From: Hirudo medicinalis
Lineage: Eukaryota; Annelida; Clitellata; Hirudinida; Hirudinidae
Direction: 5' to 3'
Assembly (NCBI GenBank): GCA_011800805.1
Contig: MPNW01000021.1
Coordinates: 106,398 to 170,397 of the forward strand
Length of the DNA stretch: 64,000 nt
Both the position numbers and the translations under genes were made by a program. The notes beneath the pieces were generated by a model. That model had not been told where the DNA came from. It searched no databases and worked only from the letters and a program-made list of their open reading frames with translations. This document shows positions 12,613 to 24,005 of the stretch, in pieces. Positions within the stretch are counted from its first letter, which is position 1. Each line of letters opens with the position of its first letter.

Positions 12613-12876
12613 GTGGTGCGTACGTTCGATGTGTACATCCTCGGCTGCTTGTTAAAATGTGTGCATTCCACGCTTAAACGATATTCTTGTCGAATTCTTC
12701 CTCCTCATGGTGTTGATTGAGTTCCCAATGAACATGTCTCGAGACACGGATTTAGACGCCATTTCTCACTTTATCGCCCTTAATCTAGTCGCTGGTATAT
12801 TTTTATGGGGTGAAACGAGGCTTTTACCTTGTGCTTCGAACCTTTAGTTTGGGCCGTAATCATGTGACGTTATAAT

Positions 12877-12927
12877 ATATATAATATATATATATAATAA
12901 CGTGTAATATATATATATATATATATA
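12877..12927. repeat. (TA)n microsatellite
   Basis: An interrupted run of TA/ATA dinucleotides, followed by a short GTAT run. Confidence 0.85.
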
Positions 12928-14316
12928 TGTATATGTAGGTATGTATGTATTATCAGGTATTTATTTTTTAAAGAGCACTCTTCGAACATGATCTGTACGA
13001 GTTTTAAAGCATGCAAAATTCGATGAAGGTTTTGGCCGCTGACGGAGTGCGATAAACGTTCGTCTCAGCAGAGTCACGCAGGACGTAGATCGTCTTATTT
13101 TTTGTTGTCATTATTTTTTTATCAACTCATTTTAGTCGTCCGCCTACCTTTCTCGCAGGTCTCCACTCTTTTAAGTCCGTCACGATCTTTTAAGGAAGCT
13201 ATTTTCAAATCGCCACCACTTCGTGTCCAGTGAAAATTGTGCAAAATCATGCTGAATCGTCCATCAAAAACGTCTGTGTATTCATTAGAGAACATGTCCT
13301 CGCTGTTCGTTGTCTTTCGTGCACTGGATTGAATTTAGAGTCCAACGTTGAGTTGATCTCAGTTTTAGATTTGAAAAGTGTTTTAATGTGACCCCGTGGT
13401 TGAAGTTTAAGAGACTGAAGAGTGGATTATTCATGCAGAAGACTTGAAGTCGTCGTCTTCTGGATTGAGCGAGCCGAATGCTGAGTCTAATGTAACTTGA
13501 AACCAGGATTTCCTAGTCGTGGAAAAGCTGCCATTCCTAAGTAGGAGGAGCAAAAACCGAGTTTTTGATGACCGCTCGGCTCAAAAGGAGACTTAAAAGC
13601 GTAATCCGAGATTCTGTAGTGCTCCATTTGTGAGATGTTAGTTTGTATTTGTGTCTTGCTGGAAGTCAAAGGTCCATAAAAAGCTTTAGTTAATTACAAA
13701 TGAAAATTCCAACTTGATGTCGGTGAACTCCTGAACTTGAATGGCTGCTGATCAGGAGTCACACGCTCCAAAACACATGATTAATATTCATAACCGTATT
13801 CATCCCGGTATTTCCTGGTGGTGCGCTTGGCTAGGGTTTGTGGTACCTAAAGACATGGTGTTCTGTGAGTCAAACATTCTGCAGCATTGCATTTGCTCCC
13901 AATATTTCCTTCAAGCACGCAAAGTCTTCCCGGCTATCCTCATCTTGTTGCTGTTGTCAATCTTATGGTAATAATTTTAATAATATTAAATTTTATAGTT
14001 ACTTCAATGTGAAAAGTAAAATCAATGAATAAAGTAAATGGACTCGTATGTCTTTTCAAGTGCGTTACTGACTTTTTTTGTTAATAGTTTTTAGTCAATA
14101 TTTGGTCTTACGTCACCGGCTACGTTCAAAGACCGGATGCAAATCTTGAATTCTCTCAGCTTAGGGATCACTTCTTCGCTTCTCAGCCCTGACGTCACAA
14201 CTTCGACAAAATGTCGCTTAACCACGACTTCCTGGTGCATCATGCACTTGTAGTTGTTCTCACAGTTCATCTTTTAACTAATCTCGTGACTAATTTCTAA
14301 CTTTGGTTTAACAATT

Positions 14317-14360
14317 AAACAACACGATGAGACTTAAACAACACGATGAGACTTAAACAA
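14317..14360. repeat. 19-bp tandem duplication
   Basis: AAACAACACGATGAGACTT occurs twice in a row, with a degenerate third start. Confidence 0.75.
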
Positions 14361-15170
14361 GACACGATTAAACTTCAGCGATGAGATTCAAATAACTCGG
14401 AATGTCCAATCGGAGAAAACCAAACGTCTGTTGATTCGTTTATCGAAAGAGAATTAATTGACTTTCATAATGAATAATTGTCTATACGAGGACATGACAC
14501 TGCCTTTGCATGGATGCCAATAAGTCGATCGATTTGTAATCACATTCAATATCGTACCGCTTCTGCTTTCATAGAAGCAGACGATGTTCGTTGAACACGT
14601 GATCAACATGTCTGCGTGAAGGAAAAATAAAATATTCCCCTTTTGGCTAGAAGCAAAAAAGGTAATCTCATCAGGTTGAGATAGGGTTTCACCCTGGGAA
14701 TAGCTGAAATGAAAAAAAACCTAATATAGATAATTAATTGGATAATGGATAATTATTATTATTATTGTTATTATTATTATTATTATTAAATTATTATTAT
14801 TGGATAATTAAATGGATAATATAGATTAATTAATTAGATAATTAGATTCTTAGACAATTTTATAATACTCTTAGATAATTAGATAATTAATTAATTAGAT
14901 AATTAATTATTAACAATGATAATTTATTCGACGACAACAAGGTTCATGAGCAAGTCTCTGCATACCTTGAAAATCCTTTGAGCGATCACTCACTCCAGGT
15001 AACCGATAACCGGAAATCACCTGAAAGTTTGAGATGTCTTCGATCTTTTTCCATGAGAAAAACTTGAGCATAACATGCTTATTTCTCAGACTTAAATGCA
15101 GAAATTTAGGAAAAATAAATGATGAACATGATTTAGGGATGATGAAGCTGAAAGTGGACAATAAATCTCC

Positions 15171-15271
15171 GTACACTCTTAATCGATGGACATGTGATTA
15201 ATGTTTACATTCCACATAACCTCGTACACTCTTGATCGATGGGCGTGTGATTATTGCTTTTATTCCACAGC
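15171..15271 (+). repeat. 53-bp tandem duplication over a candidate splice acceptor
   Basis: GTACACTCTTAATCGATGG at 15171 recurs as GTACACTCTTGATCGATGG at 15224, with similar sequence up to the pyrimidine tract ATTCCACA. The second copy ends in a good acceptor (TTTATTCCACAG), the first in CCACATAAC. An acceptor-like segment has therefore been duplicated. Confidence 0.7.
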
Positions 15272-15939
15272 GCGTTTCTCGGCAGGCTCCCAATCGATGT
15301 TGGGGAACTATGAAAAAGTCAAGACTCAATTCCTTCTTTTTCGTTCGATGAGAGTTTCAGGTCTTTGGAATGTCTTACCAGACTTTTGAATGAAATAATA
15401 ACAATTACTACAAGCTGGATGATTGATAATTTTTAATCTTGGCGAATTAATGACAAGGCATACAACAAGTACCTCCGAAATTTTTAAGTCATTCTTGTGA
15501 ATAAATACTTGATAGGTTGACATCAGAGGTAATGCCAGAACATTTCTTTGACTTGAAATTATTTGAATCTTTGAATTTTTAATCTTTAAATATAATGCAT
15601 ATTAAAAAAATAATGCATATTGTTAGACAAATAATCGCGAGCTGTATGCATTATCACGTAACAAAAGCAACATTTTAAATTTATTTTTGCAGCTCCATGA
15701 ATTCTCTTGTGGAAAAACTGAACAAGCGATGTGATTTTCTCGTTAAGAGAGATTGTTCGACGCAGACAGACACTTTCACTTACTATTATCCATCCCTTCT
15801 GAGGCAAATCGTCCTTTCTCATCACAAAATATTCAAAATTAACGTTTTGTCATTTAATATTTTTTAAATATTAAAGTTGGTTTGAATGTTTCCGAACATG
15901 AAGTTTAACAAAAAAAATATTCAATTTTGATTTGAACAG

Positions 15940-17161
15940 ATATGATGGAGAAGTTGAACAAGATAATCCCTTCTTCGATGGAGGCGAATTAGACACTAAG
16001 GCTGATTTCATTCTAAAACACATGAAGATCTCGGGTAGGAAAATCCAAGTCCTTGACCCCGATACCGAGGGCCATGCCACATGCCAGTGGAAAGAGTGTC
16101 TTTCTGATAACAAGATCGATAGAAATGATGAAAAGATTGAAGAAATAAAAGAAGGAAGTCCTGCAGATAAGCAGCAATCGCTTCCCTCACCATCAGTAAC
16201 TCCATCCGGTAAGACAAACTCTAGCTATCACTCGGAGGACATTGACAGCAGATGCCACCTTTCTACTTCCATGTGCAAGACAACTCACTCCTCATATGCG
16301 TACATATTCGACACCTGCGACAGACAACTGTCAAACACTTCTCTCACCGACCTACTCGTATCTTATGTGGCATCTAAGCCAAAATATCTTCCAAAGGTTA
16401 CGCCACCCTCGCGGTATGTCAGAAGTTGCGAGAATGCACAGCTAACCATGCGAGTTTCATCTCCAATGTTGAATTATGTTACCAATGCAGAGCCGAATTC
16501 CGTTCAAAGTTTGGACAAGCTTGAGACGTCGCGACCAAAAATAATGTTACCAACAAAATCCACGAATTACGACCATTATGCCACTAAAATGTCAGACGGC
16601 GCCAGTGAAGAGTCGAGTCATCTGCCAGCAACCGTGTTCACCAACTTATGTGGGGATTCCGAGGAGGCTTACACCAGAAATAGGTCTTCAACTGTGCCCT
16701 CTCAGTCATGGAAAGACGTTACTTCAGATACGAACTCTGGTTATTTCCTTAACAGCCATAAGCTAGGATCAAGCGGCATTTTGAGTTCGAAAAGAGTATG
16801 CTTTGCAAGCTCCACAAATGATTTTAATTCACAATCCAGTTTATCGTCGCAAAATGAAAAATGCAATATGGCCAGAGGAGGCAGAAAATTTGAAGCCAAG
16901 AAAGATTTTAGGTCAGGTCACTTTAGGTGCGAAACAAATACGGACGAAACTGTCATATCAGTGACTGTACCCGCAAATCTGGCTAATAGCTACCTACAAA
17001 CAAAAGATACAAGAAGCAGACGCAATCCTACGGGTAGCGGGTCTTACAAACCAATCGAACCACTCTTATTTAATATCGCATCTCTTGGGCTGAACGAAAT
17101 ATTAAGATCACAATCTGAACAATTTCTCTCAAAAAAGCAAAAGAAAAAGAAAAACAAGTAA
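15940..17161 (+). CDS. Terminal exon of an unrecognised protein (about 400 residues)
   Basis: A long open frame begins after a splice acceptor (GATTTGAACAG) and runs to TAA at 17159-17161, with AATAAA at 17189-17194. It has no in-frame ATG near its start, so this is a 3' exon and 5' exons must exist. Candidates are 15272-15360 (acceptor TTTATTCCACAG) and an exon opening at 15695 (acceptor ATTTTTGCAG), but their phases do not join cleanly to this exon. The protein is polar, rich in Ser, Thr and Asn, with no membrane segment. It has an acidic start (EQDNPFFDGGELDTK) and a polybasic C-terminus (KKQKKKKNK) that could act as a nuclear localisation signal. I recognise no domain or family. Confidence 0.62.
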
Positions 17162-17199
17162 TGCAACTTGATGATATAAATGAGTAAAAATAAAAAATG

Positions 17200-18002
17200 A
17201 TTACTTGGTGACAATTCATTGAAAGTCGTGCTCGCAATTTTTATGTGAACAAATTTGTATTTATTTATTTTAAATATATTTTAGAACCTTGGTTTAACTT
17301 AAACGTATTAAAGGTAATTGTAATTAGATTATAAAATAAAGGTTTACTAGTTCTACTGCAATTACCAACTTTGTGACTTAGAAAAATAAATGCTGAGATG
17401 TTATTTGTGAAGATTATTGAAATTTGAACAAAAATTTTATTAAACAACTTTAAACTTTATACAAATTAAATTTAAGAAATAGATTGGGAAATCATCTAAA
17501 TCACATTTACTTTTACAATATTTTACATTTAAAAGTAAATTGCTAACAAAAAATATTTGTTTATTAAATATTATTTAATAATTGTAGTGGATAACAGCAG
17601 TTGACTGAACATTCGATGTTTCAAATAAAAATTTGTGCTAATAATGTGACGTAGCGTAAATTTTCACTCTAAATTTCTCGCTTGTTCTTCCATTAGGCGG
17701 TCGTTTCCGTTCAATTTAGAAATTGATCGTTGGTACATTTTTTGGTTCAAAAGAACTGCATTTAGGCGAACACGGTATTTATGTATTTTGTGCAATTGAC
17801 TACTTAGTATCGATAAAAGCCCAGTGGCCGATTTTGTAATTAAGAATCCAAAAATAAGAACGGACCGGTTACAAATCTCATTTGTTCCGAAACTGGATTA
17901 CTTTTCGTATTAGCTATTCCTAAATCGTTGACGCTTGATCCTGAGATCGAGTTTGATTTGTTTACAGTCAACCGCTTCCATCCAACACAAAGTTGTGGAA
18001 AT
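17200..18002. other. Intergenic gap and probable promoter/5' UTR of the zinc-finger gene
   Basis: AT-rich, with no exon recognised. The open frame of the zinc-finger gene extends upstream of its first ATG to about 17928 without a stop, so the 5' UTR or an upstream exon cannot be delimited. Confidence 0.4.
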
Positions 18003-21000
18003 ATGGCAACCAAAATGGTTCTCCGAAAGCAGACGGGACATATTTGCAATGAATGCAAAATGTCATTTAAGGCGAAAGAGCTATTGATTGAGCACTACGA
18101 AATTTGCCCTGCAACAAAAGTAGTTTGTAGACCTAATGAAATGAGAGTCAAAGTACCTTTAAGCAGCAATCTTGTTAAAACCCCCCAATGTCAAGTTTCT
18201 TCAGAATTGGGATCATTGCTTGTTAATGAATCAATCAATATACCCCAACAACAAGTAAGAGATGAAGGGCATTTGCAATCTAAGGAAGTTATTGAAACTG
18301 ATGTTGCCACTTCTCAAAAGAGTGACAATGTATCAGAAAATATTTATCCTAACAGAGTAATAGAAACAGATGAGGAAGTTGTGAAGTTAAATCCAGGTGG
18401 AGATGAAGCTGGTGTAATTCCAGAGAATTATGTCCTACTTCAAGATCAAAGTGGAGAGCAGATTGTTGCATCTCTTGTTGATGTGACCAATGTTGAAGGT
18501 TTTTTTGAAAATGATGTGTGTGCCTTTGAAGTAATTGAAGAGGTAGTTGATGGTAATCCAGAAAAAGTGGATCTTCTTCCTCAAACAGAAACAAAAAATG
18601 ACATCAAACATTCGAATGTTGCTTATTCTTCTGAATGTATGAAAAAATTAAACAAGAAAAGAAGATTGAACTCAGGTTCAAGTGGAGCTTGTGAAGTCAC
18701 CAGTTCAAGCAGCAACTCTAACTGCAACAACCCATCTGTCTACAGCCTCTGCCTGGCTGCCGAAATGGCTTCCAGCATGGAGACTGTACAAGCTGCTAAG
18801 TCTCTTCTAGGTATGAGTCTGCAGCAAGGAGATGTTGAGACGGACGATTCGGGCAATGTGAAAATGGTAAGCATCTTGAGAAAGAAACCCGAGCCAATTG
18901 CTCAGATGCCCCTTAAGAAGGACTTGGTGATCAACAACCATCCATCTGTTGGAATCAAAAGAGAATTGGACCATCATGGCCCCATGACCAGTACCCCAGC
19001 ACTAAATGTTATTTCCAAAATATCTTTTCTCCAATCGCTCAACAATCGCATAATTGGAAAGGAGACTGAAGGTGCCGACTTTTCTGCACTCATAACAACG
19101 CCGGTCGCATGCGACACGAAGGTGAAAGTTGAGGCCGAAGGGGACAATGTATTCGTCCAGACTCCTATGGACAGGAAAGTGACAAGATTGAATTTCAACA
19201 TACTCAAGTCTAACAGTGCAAACATAGGGCCGGTGGGTCCGAGATTTGCGGGGGAGAGGTCGAAGAGCACTTTCCTCACCCCGAACGCAACCAGGGCGGT
19301 CTACCCGTCTCAAGTCAGTAATCAGACCAATGTCTTTAGGGCAAGGCAAGCTTTACCATCCCATTTAGCATTTGGGCATGATGCGTCCTTGATGCCGGTG
19401 ACTAATGAAGTTGAAGTGATTGCTGAAGTGGTGAAATGCGAGACCCCATCTTTTAAGAACAATCTCCAAGGAAGGCAATACGTCGTACAAGTTCCCACGA
19501 GTGTTTCCTCGCTCACTATTACACCTCCTTTGTCTACTCAAGTGACCGAGGAAAAGAAGAACATGTATGTCTGTGGCCTCTGCAACAAGGCATTTGAGGA
19601 CTGTGAAATTTTGAAACTGCACGTGGAGAAACACATCGGCATGGAAAGGCAGAATTCCAGTAAAATGAAAAACTCTGAAGACAAGTTGTCAGGTGTGTTG
19701 TAGAAGTTTGCGTAATAATCCTTGCCTGTTTGTGTTTTATATTCTAATTCTTTGTAAACTATGTCATGCACAAATTGCTTTGCTGTTGTGTTTACATGAT
19801 TTAACAAAAGAAGTTATTGATATTAAGAAGATGAAAGTGCTGGTGATGAGGAGAGTGAGGATGCTCACAAACATTTGCTGCCCGGATCAAAACACGAGTG
19901 CAGAGAATGTGGCTTGCAGTTTGCCAGACTCTCCCTGCTTAAGAAACATGCCAAATCTGAACATGGAGGCCTCAAGGCTTATGTCTGCGGGGTATGCAAC
20001 AAAACCTTTGCCTTTGCTTGCGGACTCAAATTGCACGCTCTGACCCATGGAGCCGAGAGGAGGTATTCTTGCCAGTTCTGTGGTAGAAGGTTCAAACATG
20101 CCTCGAATCTCCAGAAACATGTTAAAGTGAGTCTAAACCTGCATGTAACAATCGATATTATATTAAATGCTTTTAATACTCGAAGGTCGTTCACGTCAAC
20201 GCTTGCAAATGCCGTACAGTCGAGTGCACCTGCGGCAAGAGGGACCCCTCTTCCTTCAAGATCGATCATGCCTGTCGCATCTGCGGCCGTGTCTGCGAGA
20301 GTTCAAAGCATTTGGAGATCCATCACAGGTCTCACACAGGGGAAAAACCAGAAGTAAACTGATAACTTTTTAATATTATTATTGATATCAACAGCAGAGG
20401 GAATATCTTCGCCTAACATGACTCGAAATGTTTTTTCAGGTTTGCCAGACTTGTGGAAAGTCCTTCCAGCACAAGTCAAACCTACAAAAGCATCAATTGA
20501 AGCATTCTGGAGTAAGACCATACAAATGTCAACACTGCGATCGCAGTTTCTATGTCAAGCATAGCTTTATCGGTCACCTGCGCCTGCACACTCGCGACAG
20601 TCCGTACACTTGCGAGACGTGCGGCAAAAGTTTCATCAGCAAAAATGGATTGCAGGTTTGTAATAGTTTTTGCTGTTTGGTGATCTTAGAGGGTTGAATC
20701 AATTCAAAGCAATGGCTCATGTAAATCAAAATGCAACTAATATTAATAATGTTAATTTGTTGTGGAGCCTTGTGTCTCCAAACTCATCAAGGCTTAGAGT
20801 TTAAAATGAGTTGCCAAGATAAAAGATTTTAAAGTAAATTATTAAAAAATGCTTAAATTACATAATTGTGTTATAATTCATGATGCCTCCCATTCAGGTG
20901 CATTCCATCCTCCATCAAGATCGTCTGCCTTTCTCCTGTGGTCATTGTCATAGGGAGTTTGCTCAGCTTGGAAACCTGAACAAGCATCTGTCGCTGCACA

Positions 21001-21964
21001 CTGGCGACAAGCCGTTCCCTTGCAAATACTGCGACAAGAAATTTGTGGACACCTCGGCTCTCAAGAGGCACACCGTGATTCACACGAGGGAGCGAAATTA
21101 TTCGTGTCCAGAGTGTGGCAAGGTGAGGAATGGTGGTGGTGAGGGTTGCAGATGTCTCGTCACGTAAGATTCATCGGTTCGGGCCCCGCCGATCTTTGTA
21201 AAGGAACTGTAAAGTTGGCTTAAGCCAATCCGAACATCGATCCCAACACTTTTCCGATCGTTGGATTTGTAATTTTGCATAACATTTTGAGGAGTTATCA
21301 TCGAGGAGGATATTATTATCATTTTGTAACCAAATATATTTAACTTGTTTAATACTATGTCCTTTTGTCTTTGAATCAGAATCTGTTTGTGATTTCGTAT
21401 TAGCTCGTGTTGTTACTGCGATCAAGAATTGACGTGCCTTCCCTTCTTCGGCCACTGGAATTTTTCTGCCTCTTAATGCTTTTTAAATAATTAATTAATA
21501 TTACATTTGATGTTTTGTAACCATTTAAAAAGGGAGTTCGACTGCTTTCGTCGGTGCTGCTCGGCAATGTTTATTTAATAACGCGTAGGTTGGTAAATGA
21601 CTCAGAGAAACCTTTTAATATTCATATATGTGCTCGGATGCATTTGTGATGAATTTATGTTGTATTTATGAGAATTAAAGACCGAAATTAATCAACTTTT
21701 GCCTGGGCTTCCTAAGGACTTTTGTAACCGACAAAAGGATGAGTGCATGTAACTGGCTGTGATCATTTGCAGACTTTTCTGCACTTCTCGAGCCTGCGGT
21801 CGCACATGACTACCCACAAGTTTGAGGAACAGGAGAGGCACCAGTGTAACATCTGCAACAAGACGTTCACTGTCAAGTCCAACTATGTACGACACATGAA
21901 GCAGCACGAAGAAGGCCCGCCTTCTGAGGCCGAGCAGATTGAATATCTCGTGTACATGCAGTGA
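18003..21964 (+). CDS. Poly-C2H2 zinc-finger protein, probable DNA-binding regulator
   Basis: Exons 18003-19692, 19831-20126, 20186-20353, 20440-20655, 20898-21122 and 21773-21964 join in phase to 928 residues. The start is the first ATG of the frame (MATKMVLRKQ). Residues about 10-40 hold a C2HC finger (CNECKMSF...H...C). A long acidic, Ser- and Asn-rich linker of about 480 residues fills exon 1. A C-terminal array of about 12 C2H2 fingers begins at YVCGLCNKAF and ends at HQCNICNKTF...HMKQH. Most have TGEKP-like or shortened linkers and several fingers span introns. Exon 3 contains an extra Cys-rich stretch (NACKCRTVECTCGK) between fingers. The stop TGA is immediately preceded by CA and lies inside a perfect GTGAGT donor, so a spliced longer form is possible. 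I cannot assign an orthologue. AATAAA lies at 22605. Confidence 0.88.
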
Positions 21965-24005
21965 GTACCTCAGAAGACATCTTCCGATAAATGAGCAGAC
22001 GAGTCGTCCGTCGATGTTGCCGCTTCGATCGGGACCTTCTTCTGGAACCGGCACCTTTGGGAATTCCATCTTGTATTTATTGGCAATTTGGTTCTGCTCA
22101 AGTTCGATAGAAATGTCTGAGATGGTGTTTAATTCGTGTTTGAATTATTAAATTGGTTTTCTAAATGCTATGGAATTGAATACATTGGTCGTTGATTGTT
22201 CTATGAGAGAATATTTTCTTTTTCATGAGAATTTGATTTTAAGCTTTTAATGCATTCAAGCCAGAGCCATTTGGCTGAAGTTGAAGATTTTGTTGGTGCA
22301 AAACTATTGCAACCCACGGCTCCATGGGACTCATTACTATTATTATTATTATTTTTATTTTTTGTAAATGAGAATGTTTTAAATGTTTTTGTTGTGACCT
22401 AACAGAGTTTGAATTTGGTTGGCTTGGAAACCATCTAATGCCTCCCACAGCTATCGTATTTCATGTCACTTTGCCTGCTCTAGGTGCATGTTTTTGGTTA
22501 TCTTACATTGTAAACAAGTAATGACTTTGAGACTTAAACTCAAGTTGAAAGTAAAGTTATATTGCATGGCACGAACTGCCTTTTTGGTTTGAATATGCTG
22601 TTGCAATAAAACCTTTTAAATTCTTGGTTCTTCAATACAATCAACATTGGCATTTTCTTTCACTAAGAGTGTTATGTTGTTCCTTAGCGGAGTATCTGTG
22701 TAAAACATATATTTTAAAAATAGAAATCTCAGTGAACATTTGATATATATTTGATCAGTCAAATCGTTGTAGTTATTGAATAAGAATCAATTCAAAATAA
22801 TTTCTACAAACTGAAATATTAATGCAGTTGTTGTACTGACCTTTTTAAATAGCATTGCAAACGTACTTTCCGAATATTATAATTTCAAAGTTCGAAATGT
22901 TTATTACATTTCGGTGTCGGCTAGCTTCAGCCACCCCTAAAGACCAGCCTTTTACCATTATATAAATGTTGTCCCGTCGCGGGAGCACCTTCCTAATCAG
23001 TATTCAACGGACGCTAATAAACAATTATTTATTGATTATTATATAAGTGTCTGATATTCAAGTCCCAGTTTGATCTGGCTGGTAGAGTCCGCAGACCTGC
23101 ATATCAGATATAGGTGGCATCAGAGACCATGAGCTCGAATGACTTTTCAAGCCATGCACATTGTGAACTGAAGCTGAATCAAAACAGATCCCTGGAGCAC
23201 TCCACATGTTATAAAGACATATGACGACGCCAGTTCGCCAGAGCCAAAGAACGATAGGGCTAGGTACTACCGAGACCGTGCAAGGACGCATCCCACAAAG
23301 TCGAACGACTTTTCTAGTCGTCTTAATAGAACGAGAAGAACAAGCAACTTAGAAGAGAAGACTTAGGAGAGTTATAAATTTAATAGAGGCTCTTAGAAGA
23401 TCCGATCGGAGAAAAAATTAACGTTTACTCAATGTTTTAAACTTTTCAAACTTTTCGATATGGGGAGAGGGCCGCACTCCCTGCTACCCCTAAGGTCTCC
23501 TCTCTGTCGCTGTGATCTGTTTCGATTATCTGGTCTTACATTATTCGTATTTCATAATTCTGTAAAACGGAAACTTGGCGTTGTGGCAAGAGAATGGGTT
23601 TTTTCTTCATATTTCTAAATAAATTCATGACTTGCCCTCTTGCATTATGCTCCTTGAATTTTTGATAACTTTAACTGCTTGATCCTAGAATCGATGTGCC
23701 GAAAACTCCTTATCTTAGCATGAGTGCAACACAGCTTATTATGGCCACTGAGTGAGCAACGTCTGCTTTACGAACCACATGATGAATAGAAACTCCGCGA
23801 TTAAAGAATTGCACATATGTATCACGACACTATCGACAATTAGCACACTTGAGTTCGTAAATTTAAAGTTCATCAATCCAGAATCCTTTAAAAGTTCTGC
23901 GATGGTGCTTCTAAAACATGATTGATATATAGTGTGGTGTTTACGTTACGTCCTGTTTGCTGAAACATCTGTTACATAAGCAACCGCGTTCAACTAGCTT
24001 TCATA
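21965..24005. other. Zinc-finger gene 3' UTR and intergenic region
   Basis: A likely polyadenylation signal AATAAA is at 22605-22610. Sequence at about 22910-23420 is less AT-rich than its surroundings (it contains GTCCCGTCGCGGGAGC and TCTAGTCGTC) and may be an old mobile element, but I see no termini or coding motif. The transporter gene begins at 24006. Confidence 0.4.

Larger units (their letters stand above)
12158..15239. other. Intergenic region: UGCG 3' UTR, microsatellites, no convincing gene
   Basis: The first part is presumably UGCG 3' UTR; the only good AATAAA I noticed is far away, near 14028. Simple repeats occur at 12557-12612, 12877-12927, 14317-14360 and 14755-14910. Short open frames such as 13741-13971 lack splice signals or similarity and I do not call them genes. 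Confidence 0.45.

Noticed and set aside
13741..13971. Plus-strand 76-codon ORF
   Set aside because: No similarity, no splice signals, and it lies in AT-rich intergenic DNA with no polyadenylation context I trust.
18349..19807. Minus-strand ORFs over the zinc-finger exon 1
   Set aside because: Shadows of the plus-strand coding frame, with no splice structure of their own.
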